Assembly (NCBI GenBank): GCA_009760855.2 | Contig: WPIO01000263.1 | Span: forward strand, 1-64,000 | Source: Cristatella mucedo | Lineage: Eukaryota; Bryozoa; Phylactolaemata; Cristatellidae | Length of the DNA stretch: 64,000 nucleotides | Direction of reading: 5' to 3' | Shown here: one piece after another, positions 44,113-55,127 of the stretch | Numbering within the stretch: the first letter of the stretch is position 1 | Layout of the letters: every line of letters starts with the position of its first letter | Notes under the pieces: model-generated | What the model was told of the DNA's origin: nothing | Seen by the model: the letters and a program-made list of their open reading frames with translations, nothing else | Database searches by the model: none | Program-made: the position numbers and the translations under genes

Positions 44113-46950
44113 TCTGATTGTAATTTTACCGTAGCCCATAAGAAATTAAGTGTCCATCGATATGTAAACGCTTATCGTTTAGGGTTCCCGGGTCTCCCAA
44201 ACAGGCGGCTGCATTAGCTGAGCCAGTGTCAGGCTAGTAACCTGCATATTAGTCTTGGTCGTCAGCAGTTGTTATCGCTTCGTCGTCGTAGATCAAATGC
44301 ATTCCTAGATATTAATGCGGTTGGCAAGATTTGTGAACTATGCATTAAAAAATGAAATGCACCGAAGAGCCGCTGCTGTGGCCAGAACCTAGAAGCTCAG
44401 ACACCACTCGCTGGGCTATATCTGTGAGCTGAGTGCCAGCTCGTTTGGTGTTCCTAATATTGTCTTGAACCGCTTAGAGCGCTCCTCCACATGCTTCACT
44501 GTGAATCTCTCTAACTTAGTGGTCATCATGCCATCACATAACTCCATCGGATCACCTTAACGCTTGTCAATGGAATCCTTGCTCAACGTTCAATAAAGCT
44601 CTGCTAATAGGCCACTTCATTTCTGAAAATGGTCTCGAATGTGCTTGCCGTAACATCAACTTGGCTGCAAGTAATTAACGCACTTCCCGACTATTAAATA
44701 CGCATTCCCAACTCTCTCATTCTTTCACATCTGTATGTCGATGAAAACTGGAGGTATAGTTGCTATTATCGTGCTCCAAATTCAACTTCAAGCTATTTGC
44801 AGTACCCTCGAAGCTGTGTTTTAAATGGATTGTCTTGGTCTCACCCGAAAACAAGCTACGGAAAGTGTCAGCAGTCTATCGCCCACCAGGTATCTGATCC
44901 TCCTTTATCTCAGATTTCTCAGATCTCGTTTCGACTCTGTGTGCAAGAAATCGATCCTTATTCGTTATGGGTAGTTCTAACGTTCACTTTGATAACTCAT
45001 CTGATACTGTCAGCCCGGAATTTCGTGCAATGACTGATTCATTGTCGCTTGTGTCGCATGAGCATGGCCCAACTAACATCAAGGGTCACACACTCGACAA
45101 AATTTTCTCCTACGATTGCACTTTCTCACCACCAGGTATAACCTAATTCTAATTATCTGACCACATGCAGACCCCGTTTAATCTATAGTGTGTACCCGCC
45201 TCCTCCTCTAAAATAACCTGTGAATCGCGAAACCTCAAGACGTTTGACATCGATTCAGTCCTGTAAAGAATATCCGCTTCGCCTCTGCTGCTCAGTCATC
45301 CTTCCAAACTGCCACATACGGTAGATAGCTGCAATGCGACACTAGCTGAAACGATCTGCGAGTTTGCACTACTGGCTAAGAGCCCTATGCGCCCTCGCAC
45401 AGACGGCCTACAGTTTACCACAGACATTAAAGTAGCTGCGTCTACTAAGCACAAGCTTGACAAGCAGACAAAAGATAAGGGCTGACTGTCCATCGACAAG
45501 CATACAATAACTACTGTTGGTCGTACCAATCAATCACAGCAAAAGCCAAGTCTAGCTTCTCTGAAAACGTTCTTCTTGAGTGCCTCTCATCTCAACTGGG
45601 CACCACTGGCACTGCTCTGTAACGCTTCGGGTCCTATCCAAGTGGTACACTCCAGAGTATTGACGTGAATGGAAAAGATCATCCGAGGTACCTCTGAAAT
45701 ATGGGGTTCCTCGGGGCTCCGTTCAAGCTCCGGGTCTTTTAAGTCTATACTCTCCCTCTTGCTGATGTGACTGCCAAGCACAATCTAGGCTTCCACTTCT
45801 ATAGGGTTGACACTCACTCGTATCTTTTCTTCGATCTCTCTCAGCCTTTGAGCACCTCGAATTCTCTCAACTTACTTGCTTCATGTATTGATGACATATG
45901 CACATGGATGACAGCAAGTTTTCTCAAACTAAACGATGATAAAACCAACTTATCAGTTATGGGCGAACCCAGTGTGATTCAGAAAATGCATAGGCTGACT
46001 CTCAAAGGTGGCTCTGCACGCATATTTCCTATTGAATCATCATTATTAATCAGCTCAAAATTAAGGTATCATGTTGCAAAGTGACCTCTCGTTAGACGAC
46101 AGCATCACCTCCTCAATCAAGTTTGTCTACTTGCATGTACATAAAATTGGTGAAATTAGGGCTTGTTAAGATAAGGAAACCACGTCTTATTTGATTTATC
46201 AATTTGAGACATCCCATTTTCACTTCTGTTACTTACTGCTTGTTTGCCTACTGACACGTTCAATTAGGTGATTATAGCTGATGGAAAACTAAACTGAGCA
46301 GCTAGGCTTCCACTTCTATAGGGTTGACACTCACTTGTTCTGTTGACACTCACTAGGTCGTGAGCATTGCAGTTGCCACGTCACACTACCTCTTGCCGAC
46401 CTGCACAGGCTCCCAGTCATGCAAGGGATCGACGACAGGTTGCTTCGCTCACTTTTAGGTCACTTCATTCTTTGGCTCTAGCGTATCTCTTAGATCTAGT
46501 CATCCATTAAGCCAAGCATCGTACCACCCGCTTTTCAGAATTCAACAGTTGACTAGTAATGCATACAAACCTAAAATCTTTTGGAGACCGAGCGTTTAGT
46601 TCCTATGCTCCCAAAGCCTATAACTCCCTCCCAACTTGCGTCAGAACGTCCAATGACTTGATCTCATTTAAAAAGAGCTTAAATAACAACCTATTTATAA
46701 CAAAATTTAATGGGTCCTTGTGATTCGTCATTCGTATGCTTATGGATGCTGACACAGTTAATGCTGCCACTAACCACACTTGCATGCTGAACCTTTGAAT
46801 GTCACCCCTAACTACATTATTCATTTCGTTTATCAAACATGATATTACTTACCATTCAATCGCACTTCCCTTTGCAGCAACTGTAAAGCCCCTTAGAAAG
46901 AGATTGAGTTTTCTGAGGGTGCTTCGTCAAGGGCAATATCATTATTATTG
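44113..46950 (+). mobile_element. LINE-A, 5' end present, internally deleted
   Basis: The 5' region matches 32,695 on (AAACGCTTATCGTTTAGGGT). A broken endonuclease (44,560-45,440) is joined near 45,565 directly to the fingers/palm (GAGTGCCTCTCATCTC), so the linker has been lost. Palm remnant 45,767-46,084 reads FYRVDTHSYL, with YADD destroyed. A short internal duplication (CACTTCTATAGGGTTGACAC at 45,792 and again at 46,309) lies in the thumb. The hairpin and tail end near 46,950. Confidence 0.8.
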
Positions 46951-46952
46951 TC

Positions 46953-47150
46953 GTAATGGCTCACTAGGTAAGGTGGTTGCTTTTCACGACCTCGGCTCCG
47001 AAGTCATCGGTTTGAATCCTGCAGTGGGCGATCCTTTATCGCCACTGCAAGCTGTGGTGATAACTGCAAAGGCTCTTCAGCCGCTATACGAAAAGAGGGT
47101 GTTAAATCAGCTGGCATTTTTTTTCATGTGCATACGCTGTCACTCTTAAA
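46953..47150 (+). mobile_element. SINE2 copy
   Basis: Head TGGCTCACTAGGTAAGGTGG (box A region), CACGACCTCGGCTCCGAAGT, and GGTTTGAATCCTGC (box B), then GGCGATCCTTTATCGCCACTG and an AAGGCTCTTCAGCCGC body. It directly follows the LINE-A tail. A functional tRNA is excluded because there is no matching acceptor stem. Confidence 0.7.
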
Positions 47151-47704
47151 AGAGCCCGGTCCTGCTGACTTTGTAGGCTTAGTGGTTGCAGCCGAGACTC
47201 ACCATGCATACACGTAGAAAATGCAGTTGAACGATCGATTGCTGAGCTGTCAAATGTATTGTTTGCAGAGGAATGAAGTCAGACACTGGACACAGGAAAA
47301 TTAGTGTTTCTATCGGGCCATCGCCGGTAGGTGCTGGAAAAAGCTGGTAGTACCTGCTGCCCTGCGGCTGCATGTGAAGCAAGAGTACCATGGTGGTCTA
47401 TTCTCTACAAATTTGGGCATCTTGAATACTCTGAGCTGCGTGCAGGAGAGATACCTCTGGCCAGGAACAGTGGAAGACATCTCGGAGTGAGTAAACACTT
47501 GCATCGCATGCAACTCAAGCAAGAGGCCCGTGCAATGGGCGAAAGGGCATCTGAAAAGCATTCCAGTGGAAAGACCATGGAACAAGTTGCCACGAACACA
47601 TTGAAGCAGTGACTTACATCGTCAGGAAACCGGTCCATACTAGGGTTGACCGATTGCTTCACCAAGTTGCCCGATGATAGAGCCATACCGAACCAGATAG
47701 TGCT
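47151..47704. other. No recognisable gene
   Basis: Overlapping open frames on both strands (47,331-47,612 plus; 47,310-47,585 and 47,405-47,686 minus) with fairly balanced base composition. No motif is recognised and the frames mirror each other, so I do not call a gene. Confidence 0.35.
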
Positions 47705-49090
47705 TACCTTACTCTTTTTGTTTTGCTCGATCTTTCGGCAGCTTTTGATACCATCGATTACAAAGTACTTCTAGAGCACCTCTCATCTCGCCTGGGCATC
47801 ACTGGCACTGCTCTGCAGTGGTTCAGGTCCTATCTCAGTGGGAGACTCCAGAGTGTTGACGTGAATGGACAAAGATCATCTGAAGTACCTCTAAAATATG
47901 GAGTACCTCAGGGCTATGTGCTAGGTCCGGTCCTTTTCACGGTTTATACTCTCCCTCTTGCTGATGTTATTGCCAAGCACAATCTAGGCTTTCACTTCTA
48001 TGCGGATGACACTCAGTTGTACCTTTGCTTTGATCCCTCCCAGCCTTCGAGCACCTCCAATTCTATCAACTCATTTGCTGCATGCATTGATGACATCCGA
48101 TCATGGATGGCAGCAAATTTTCTAAAACTAAACGATGATAAAACTAACTTACTAGTTATGGGCAAACCTAGTGTGATTCAGAAATTGGAAAGGCTGACTT
48201 TCAAAATTGGCTCTGCCAGCATATCTCCAGTTGAATCAGCTCGAAATCTAGGTGTCATATTCCAAAGCGACCTCTCGTTAGACGACCACATCAGCTCCAC
48301 GGTCAAATCAGCCTATTTTCAGCTTCATAACATTGCTAAAATTAGGGCTTGTTTAGATAAGGATACCACGTCCAAGTTGGTCCATGCATTCGTGACATCT
48401 CGTCTCGACTTCTGCAACTCACTGCTTACTGGCCTACCAGCATGTGCGATCAGGCGATTGCAGCTGGTGCAAAACTCTGCAGCTAGGCTTGTCTGTCGTG
48501 AGCGTGGCAGTTGCCACATTACTCCACTTCTAGCCGACCTGCACTGGCTACCAGTGAAGCAACGGATTGACTTCAAGGTTTTGTCCCTCACTTTTAGGTC
48601 TCTTCATTCTATGGCTCCAGCCTATCTTTCAGATATACTACCCCATCAGGCCAAGCATCGTACCACTCGCTTTTCGGAATCCAACAGTCTAGAAATACCT
48701 CGTACAAACCTTAAATCCTTTGGACACCGTGCATTTAGCTCGTATGCTCCCAAAGCCTGGAACTCCCTACCGACCTGCATCAGAACATCCCCTGACCTGA
48801 CCACATTTAAAAGAAACTTAAAAACACACCTATTTAGGATAGCAGTTAGTGGGTCCCTGTGAATCGTCCTTGTTGTGCTTATGGGTGCTGACACTGTGCA
48901 TGCTGCCACTAACCACATTTGCATGCTGACCCTGTGCATGTCACCCCTAACCATATTGTTCATTTGGTTTGTTTTTCAAGCATGATTTTACTTACTATTC
49001 TATTGCGTATCACTTTGCAGCAAATGTAAAGCGCCTAGAAAGAGATTAAGTTCTCTGAGGGCGCTTTATCAAATGCAATATTATTATTAT
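47705..49090 (+). mobile_element. LINE-A, young 5'-truncated copy
   Basis: Begins in the fingers/palm (VLLDLSAAFDTID-type codons), with an intact 379-residue frame, 3' untranslated region, hairpin and ATT tail near 49,075-49,090. Nearly identical to 8,650-9,782 where they overlap. Confidence 0.92.
47723..48862 (+). CDS. LINE-A reverse transcriptase, best-preserved copy
   Basis: 379 residues. LDLSAAFDTIDYKVLLEHLS carries the first palm Asp, then [31 protein letters not shown] (the usual S after QG is Y), and [12 protein letters not shown] with YADD at residues 93-96. Then come the FLKLNDDKTNLLVMG thumb start, a CHITPLLADLHWLPVKQRID region and AWNSLPTCIRTSPDLTTFKR. The catalytic triad is present, but the fingers and the endonuclease are missing, so it is a truncated insertion. 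It is the best template for searching other copies. Confidence 0.88.
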   Translation: MLDLSAAFDTIDYKVLLEHLSSRLGITGTALQWFRSYLSGRLQSVDVNGQRSSEVPLKYGVPQGYVLGPVLFTVYTLPLADVIAKHNLGFHFYADDTQLYLCFDPSQPSSTSNSINSFAACIDDIRSWMAANFLKLNDDKTNLLVMGKPSVIQKLERLTFKIGSASISPVESARNLGVIFQSDLSLDDHISSTVKSAYFQLHNIAKIRACLDKDTTSKLVHAFVTSRLDFCNSLLTGLPACAIRRLQLVQNSAARLVCRERGSCHITPLLADLHWLPVKQRIDFKVLSLTFRSLHSMAPAYLSDILPHQAKHRTTRFSESNSLEIPRTNLKSFGHRAFSSYAPKAWNSLPTCIRTSPDLTTFKRNLKTHLFRIAVSGSL

Positions 49091-49104
49091 ACCTGTCCCT
49101 AAGG

Positions 49105-49375
49105 TCTTCATCTAAGAGATTGTCCCCCGGCACGGTGTTCCGGATTGGGTCCTCTTTATCCAACTGTATGCCTCGATTATGCCAACTTTATGACTCGAGC
49201 CGGTATGTCGCATGATTTCTATCGACCAATTGCTCACATCGCTGTATTACCACTAGACTGATGGGTTAGTAGAGCACTTTAATGGGAAGATTGTACAGAT
49301 GATTTTCATGTTTGCCAGTAGCAATCAGCTTAATTGGGACCCTGGACATTGCGTGTGTGCTGTTGGCTTACCTCA
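49105..49375 (+). mobile_element. Gypsy-like LTR retrotransposon integrase scrap
   Basis: A plus frame has EIVPRHGVPDWVL, a broken middle, then YYH, a stop in the place of P or Q, and TDGLVEHFNGKIVQMIFMF, SNQLNWD. This is the end of an integrase core (the H-x-Q-T-D-G-L-V-E-R-F-N region with its catalytic Glu). Stops and a shortened middle make it a relic. No LTR or other domain is near it. Confidence 0.7.
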
Positions 49376-49499
49376 CGTATTTTCTCGAGTCGTCGTGTTA
49401 CAGCCTATTTTTACGAACCAAAGGCAGGGGGCTCATTTGCCTATAGACTTGGTGTGCTGAATGGGTACGAGCCGTGTGAGGCTGGAGACGACTGAGCAG

Positions 49500-49890
49500 A
49501 CCATGTGTGTATCTCCGTCTGTAGCTCCACAAAGTCATGCAGACCATGGGTGTTACACAGGAGAGTTTTGTATAGCACACTCACAGCCTAAGCAGCTTTT
49601 AGTACGCATTCAGTAGCCAACAGACTTCATCTCACGCAACAAAGAAAAAGTGGGAAGCATAGCAGAGTCAGGAGAGCAGTTGAGGTAATGAGTTGCATGG
49701 AAGTAGCAGCTCAGGACAGCTGAAAAGGATGAGCCACAGTCGGTAGCAGGAGAGTAGTTGTCGGGTCGGGAAGCGAGTTCCACAGTCTAGGACCTGCAGA
49801 GCTAAAGCTTCTGTCGCCAAATGTCTTTAAGCAGAGGAATGGGACAGCTAATTTATTGTCCATACAGGACCTCAGGGCACGATCAACTAG
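49500..49890 (-). mobile_element. LINE-B 3' fragment
   Basis: Starts with GTATCTCCGTCTGTAGCTCC (the LINE-B terminus reversed) and ends within the C-terminal ORF region near 49,890. Confidence 0.8.
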
Positions 49891-50394
49891 ATACGTTCAC
49901 TTTTACATGTAGATGAGAGATGATGTATTACCTTCATTCACTGACTGGCCTTCCCTAAGATTATTCATTAATACGAGTTATTAGTGAACAAAATTTCTTC
50001 TCAGCCGCAATAATGGTATTTTTCAGAAATGCATAGCTAATATTTCTCATTAGACCGTTAAAACATAAAGGGGGTGGGATCGCTGCAATTTGGATAACAG
50101 CATCATTTGGGTCGTCACAATATGGAGTCATCAGTCAGTAAATCGAAAACAGTCACAAACTATTTTCCAGCTGTTTGTTGAATCAGCTGCTTCAACTGAG
50201 GCTAGAAGGAACGTCTGGAAAAACCTCTGCTCAGGATTCCGAAGAAACTTGATGTTACCCATAGTGGTAACGGTTATGCAAGTCTGATTCTGTGTCACAA
50301 ACTCTGCAACGATCGAACAGGGAGCGCCAAGTCAGCTCACACACACCAAGTGCTCTGCACAGGATCAGCAATGCACATAAGCACATGATTAGCC
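49891..50394. other. No recognisable gene
   Basis: Unassigned spacer between LINE-B pieces of opposite orientation. Confidence 0.4.
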
Positions 50395-52395
50395 AGCGAT
50401 GCATTCGGACACATGAATTCCTGCCAATCGGACACTAAACAGGTTTATAAGACAGTCAACCGTTTACTGACCAATGATGAGAGGTCTGACTCCCACGATA
50501 TTAGGGACTCAGCCGAAAAGTTTACAGCCTTCTTTACTGAAAGAATTGTGCTAATTCGTGCCTCGATTAAGCCCCCTAAGACTAAAGCAATCGCGGCTCC
50601 ACAACTTGAGACCTTCCTTACATGGTTCTCCGAGGTTTCTGCATGCGATGTTGCTACTCTAATAAGGTCAAGCAAAAATAGCTCGTCTCCTGAAGACCCT
50701 ATACCTTCATCTCTGTGGTCTGCACTGGCAGACCAACTTAGCCCTGCCATAACCAAGATTGTTAATGCTTCTTTGGAAAAAGGGGTCGTCCTAAAATCCT
50801 TCAGATCGGCAATCGTTAGACCCATTCTTAAAAAGCCTGGATTAGACACAGAGGTCCTACCAAACTATCGCCCAGTTTTCCTTCTTCCTTTCTTACGAAA
50901 GATTCTTGAAAAAATTGTTACTAAGCAGCTGGTTGAACATATTGAAAATAATTGAATGCCGGAAACATTTCAAGAGGCAGCACTCCACTAAAACTGCTCT
51001 CCTCCGTGTTAACAATGGCATTCGACGTGGCAACGATGACGGGAATGTCACTGCCCTAGCTCTGCTAGATCTGTCTGCTGCCTTAGACACCATTGATCAC
51101 GAAGTTCTGCTTGAACGATTGAGAACAACGATCCGTTTTGCAGACGAAGCACTGGCGTGGTTCAAGTCATACTTGTCTGATCGTGTTCAATCCGTATAGA
51201 ATCGGGGTCAGGTCTCACACACAAGAAGGGTCGCCAGTGGAGTACCTCAAGGGTCTGTACTCAGTCCCATGCTGTTCTCCATCTATACACAACCTCTGGG
51301 GAAAATGATTAAGGGCCATAGAATAGGATATCACTTCTATGCTGACGATACTCAGTTGTATTTCTCATTCAAACCGTCGGAATCTGCTGCAGCAACTGAT
51401 AAACTGAATGCTTGCCTTGCCGATATTCGATCCTGGATGTCAGTAAAAACTTCCTGAAATTAAATGATGATAAAACCGAACTGATGCTCATAGGAAACCC
51501 AAAGCTTGTGGCTGGATTAAAATGCTTTGCTCTCCTAATAGGTGATGCTGTTGTGCGACCATCACCACGTGCTCGAAATTTAGGTGCCGTTTTCGACAGC
51601 TGACACAATTTCAAAAGCTTCATTTAGAAGTCTGCTTCTACAGCTAGTCATCACATCCTATCCCTATCCAAAATTAGGAGCTCTCTCCCACAGTGGCGTA
51701 TCAAAAATTTAACTAGCTCTTTAGTTTTGTCTCAGCTCGATTATTGTAATTCCCTGTTGGCTGGGCTGTCAAAGAAAGCTATTAGGCCACTGCAGCGGAC
51801 TATGAACATGGCTGCAAGGCTAGTCTTCAAGTCCCAGTGGTTGGAGCACGTGTCTCCTTTGCTGAAAGAGCTAGGATGGTTGCCAGTTGAGCAACGGATA
51901 CAAAGCGAAGTTCTTAGGCTGACCCACAAGGCCAGCCACGGCTTGGCTTCTTTGTACCTAGCTGAACTGCTGCATCAGTTTCAGCCTGTTCGCGCCCTCA
52001 GGTCCTCTGTAGACAATAAATTAGCTGTCCCATTCCTCCACATAAAGACCGTTGGCAAAAGAAGCTTTAGCTTTGCAGGTCCTAGACTGTGGAACTTGCT
52101 TCCACAATTCTTACGCAACGACAACAACCCCCCTCCCCGACTGCCAACTATGGCACATCCTCTTCAGCGGTCCTGAGCTGCTACTTCTATTCTACTCACT
52201 ACCTCAACTGCTCTCCTGACTCTGCAATGCTTTCCATTTTTTTCTGTCTGAGACGAAGTCTGTTGGCTACCGAATGCGTACCAAAAGCCGCTTAGGCTGT
52301 GAGCGCACTATACAAAACTCTCCTGGGTAACACCCACATGGTCATTATGATATTGTGGAGTTACAGAAGGAGATAAATTACATTACATTACATAT
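50395..52395 (+). mobile_element. LINE-B, best-preserved copy (5'-truncated)
   Basis: Starts in the linker before the reverse transcriptase (the QVYKTVNRLLTNDERSDS region). Pieces: 50,413-50,955, 50,906-51,199 (LLDLSAALDTIDHEVLLERL), 51,269-51,457 (HFYADDTQLYFSF), and 51,727-52,176 (C-terminal). It ends GTTACAGAAGGAGATAAATTACATTACATTAC at about 52,395. The first palm Asp is retained as LDTID. Frameshifts near 50,960 and 51,450 and a stop near 51,600 break it. Confidence 0.88.
50413..50955 (+). CDS. LINE-B linker and reverse transcriptase fingers
   Basis: 180 residues. The end holds AIVRPILKKPGLDTEVLPNY and RPVFLLPFLRKILEKIVTKQ, the classic fingers block of non-LTR reverse transcriptases. Upstream is SSLWSALADQLSPAITKIVN. 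A stop at 50,953 separates it from the palm at 51,040 on. Confidence 0.75.
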   Translation: MNSCQSDTKQVYKTVNRLLTNDERSDSHDIRDSAEKFTAFFTERIVLIRASIKPPKTKAIAAPQLETFLTWFSEVSACDVATLIRSSKNSSSPEDPIPSSLWSALADQLSPAITKIVNASLEKGVVLKSFRSAIVRPILKKPGLDTEVLPNYRPVFLLPFLRKILEKIVTKQLVEHIENN

Positions 52396-53204
52396 ACAGG
52401 AAGAGAATGTCGCACGTGTAGCAATAGAGCTCACAGACGTTGGTGAATAATAATAATAATACTCGGTCATTCAACGTCCAATTCAGATCAACAAATGGTG
52501 AGGCCGTTGGAACAAAAGCTTAGATGATCTACTTGCTCAATACTTGTAAGCTTAACCACTTTCCCAAGACATGCAATCATTGAGTTCCACGCGTATCTAC
52601 CGTGAGCACACACAAAGCTGATCAGTGGCCCAGACTGTGTTTTGTTTAAATCACCGAGACCACCAGCAGCTGCAAGTCAAGGCTGTCGTGTCAACCCCTG
52701 TTGCAATCCTTTTACTTCGTCTCTTTTGTTCTCTTAGGGCACCTTAAAAATGAATCATGATTATAATATTTTTGAAGTTTGAATGCAGTAACAGTAGTCT
52801 TGCTGCCTGCTACTTCGAGTTTACTCCCTCATCACGGCCAGCCGTTGTCCATCCGATGGTAGGCACACTACTGTATCATGACGGATTTGCGCAAATGTAT
52901 CGTATTTTGCAGGATTTCTTCCACACTTTGTGACTTTTGCTGCATGGGCTGCCTGCTTACTAGAATTGAAAGAAATAAGCTGGCACAAAATTGATCGCAA
53001 AAATTAATTTTTAACCACGGTTTGTGCTCGAGTTTTTGCATTTTCCTTTATTTCGGTGTGCTCACCCCAAAGAGCCGTTGGGACTACCATCATTGTATGC
53101 TTTAGTTTTTTTTCAGAAGCAAGCAATTGTAAGTTAGCTAAGAGCCCATCAGAATGCGGAAAAGTATAAAAAAGCTTCACTAGCTTTTCTGTTCAACGGC
53201 CTTA
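52396..53204. other. No recognisable gene
   Basis: A short AAT-repeat run at 52,449-52,461 is the only marked feature. A minus-strand open stretch near 52,520-52,680 shows no motif I know. Confidence 0.35.
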
Positions 53205-53350
53205 ATCATATAGCTGCAGAAGAGCCAAGCAGCTGACACTAGGATTGCAGCTATGAAGAAAGCATTGCCTGTTTCAGTACTTGAACCCATGACTGGGGCA
53301 GTAAAGTGCTAGCACCTTACCTTTACGACTGAACTCTATTGGCAGTACCA
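53205..53350 (-). mobile_element. SINE2-like copy, decayed
   Basis: The minus strand has GTAAAGGTAAGGTGCTAGCA, then CCCCAGTCATGGGTTCAAGT (box-B-like GGGTTCAAG) and AGAGCC-like body sequence. Block order is as in the 46,953 copy but with more changes. Confidence 0.45.
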
Positions 53351-53639
53351 CATGACGTTGGCGATTTTCATTCAAAGAATTTCAAAGCAAGGTCTGTACA
53401 AGTCGACTTCGGGAGCGCTAGGGAGGATAAACTTACAGCGAGAAGACTCAAGTGACAAATATTGCAGGTGATTGCCATTCCCGGGAAGTGTGCAGCTGGT
53501 TGGACTGAGTCTCTGAAATTACCAAGCTGGAATTATAGCATTTCCTTTGGGGTCTTAGGGTAAGGGTTCAGCCCGAACTTTCGCTACCTTCCATACTCTG
53601 ATGTTTGCAACATTGTAGGTTGCAGCAGTAATATAATAA
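53351..53639. other. No recognisable gene
   Basis: Spacer, nothing supported. Confidence 0.35.
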
Positions 53640-53890
53640 TAAAAATAATTCAAATGATAATAATGAAAGCGATCCATTTGCATAGCGCCCTCAGAGAAAT
53701 AAATCTCTCTTTAAGCACTTTGTAGATGCTGCTACGAAGCATAATCAAATGCATGGTGGTAACATCCGTAACCAGCAGGCGTAGTGTAAGCAGGTACATG
53801 CACACGATGGACGAATCACAATGACCCACCCAATGCTGTAATACAAAGTTGACTCTAAAGCTTCTTTTTAAATTCAGTCACGTCACGGAC
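53640..53890 (-). mobile_element. LINE-A 3' fragment
   Basis: Left edge AATAATTCAAATGATAATAAT, hairpin reversed (TAGCGCCCTCAGAG ... TTAAGCACTTTG), then 3' untranslated sequence to a truncation near 53,890. Confidence 0.75.
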
Positions 53891-53959
53891 GTTATGCTGT
53901 TGTAGACTACTACCAGGATGCAAACTAGGTACACACCGACTGAAGCTAGACTGAAATAT

Positions 53960-54485
53960 AGCATAATAATAATAATAATAATGCACTTGATAAACCACCC
54001 TCAGAGAGCTCAATCTCTCTCCAGACGCTTTACATTTGCTGCAAATGGAAATGCAATTGAAATGCGAGTAATACCATACTTGATAAACAAACAACATAAA
54101 TAACATGGTTATGGGTGACATGCACAGGGTCAGCATGCAAATGTGGTTAGTGGCAGCATGCAGTGGCAGTGTGCATAAGCACATGAAGGATGAATCACAG
54201 GGACCCACTAAATGCTGTCCTAAATAGGTGTTTTTTAAGTTCTTTTTAAATGTGATCAAGTCAGGGGATGTTCTGATGCAAGTCGGGAGGGAGTTCCAGG
54301 CTTTGACAGCATACGAACTAAATGCACGGTCTACAAAGGATTTGAGGCTTGTACGAAGTATTGGTAAACTGTAGATGCTGAAAAGCAGGTGGTACGATGC
54401 TTAGCCTGGAGGGGGAACAGATCTGAAAGATAGGCTGGAGCCAAAAATGAAGTGACCTAAAAGTGAGCAACAAATCAACGGATAG
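53960..54485 (-). mobile_element. LINE-A 3' fragment
   Basis: ATAATAATAATAATAATGCA plus the reversed hairpin, 3' untranslated region and C-terminal codons (FRSLHFWLQPIFQICSPSR in another frame). Truncated near 54,485. Confidence 0.85.
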
Positions 54486-54739
54486 ATCACGATGTGACAC
54501 GGCTACTACTATTGCCAAGTATTATCAGGCAGCTTTTAGACGACAGTCCTGAAGGTGTGCTAAAACATACGAGGTGAGAGGTCGTCAGCCTAGGCTTTTT
54601 AACATGCAGCAAAGCACCAGGGAGCTATGGCAAAAGATCGAAGCAGAGAACTACCCACAGCATCATAATAGCATCACTCGACATTTAACAATGGGGTGAA
54701 AAAAATTAGCTAATTCAACAGCCTCGTTTATATACGACA
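54486..54739. other. No recognisable gene
   Basis: Searched by eye for a fourth exon of the NXT1-like gene (minus strand); none seen. Confidence 0.35.
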
Positions 54740-54865
54740 GAAGAGCTTTCACGGCTAATACAATGACTTACAGTGTAAAAGATGATCGTCCACTGCAGGA
54801 TTCAAACCCAAACCTGGGGACCGTGGCAGTAAACAGCTACGTTACCTAGTGTGTCATCGCAGCAA
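54740..54865 (-). mobile_element. SINE2-like copy
   Basis: The minus strand has CACACTAGGTAACGTAGCTG, then a GGTCCCCAGGTTTGGGTTTG section and GGTTTGAATCCTGCAGTGGA with a box-B-like GTTTGAATCC, then AGCCGTGAAAGCTCTTCTG. Confidence 0.6.
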
Positions 54866-55127
54866 AAAAAGACCTGCACACGTATGGGAATAAGCTCCAG
54901 CAGCAAGATATTTGGTAACATTAATAACACTTGGTCTGCTTAATAAGAGTAATAACACTCGGTCATTTGTAGAGGTGGACTTGTAGAGGTGGCACTCGAC
55001 AAAAGAGCACGCCTAGTGAACCAGGTGCCCTACCCGTGCTGCGACACTCCACCATCCTTTTCGGCGATCTGGGCGCTGGGACAGACTGGATTCGGGCTGA
55101 GACACCAGAGCGCTGCAGCTAACTCAC

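Noticed and set aside
47310-47686. Possible cysteine-rich protein gene
   Set aside because: Three overlapping frames on both strands are equally open; no motif, splice site or homologue supports one of them.
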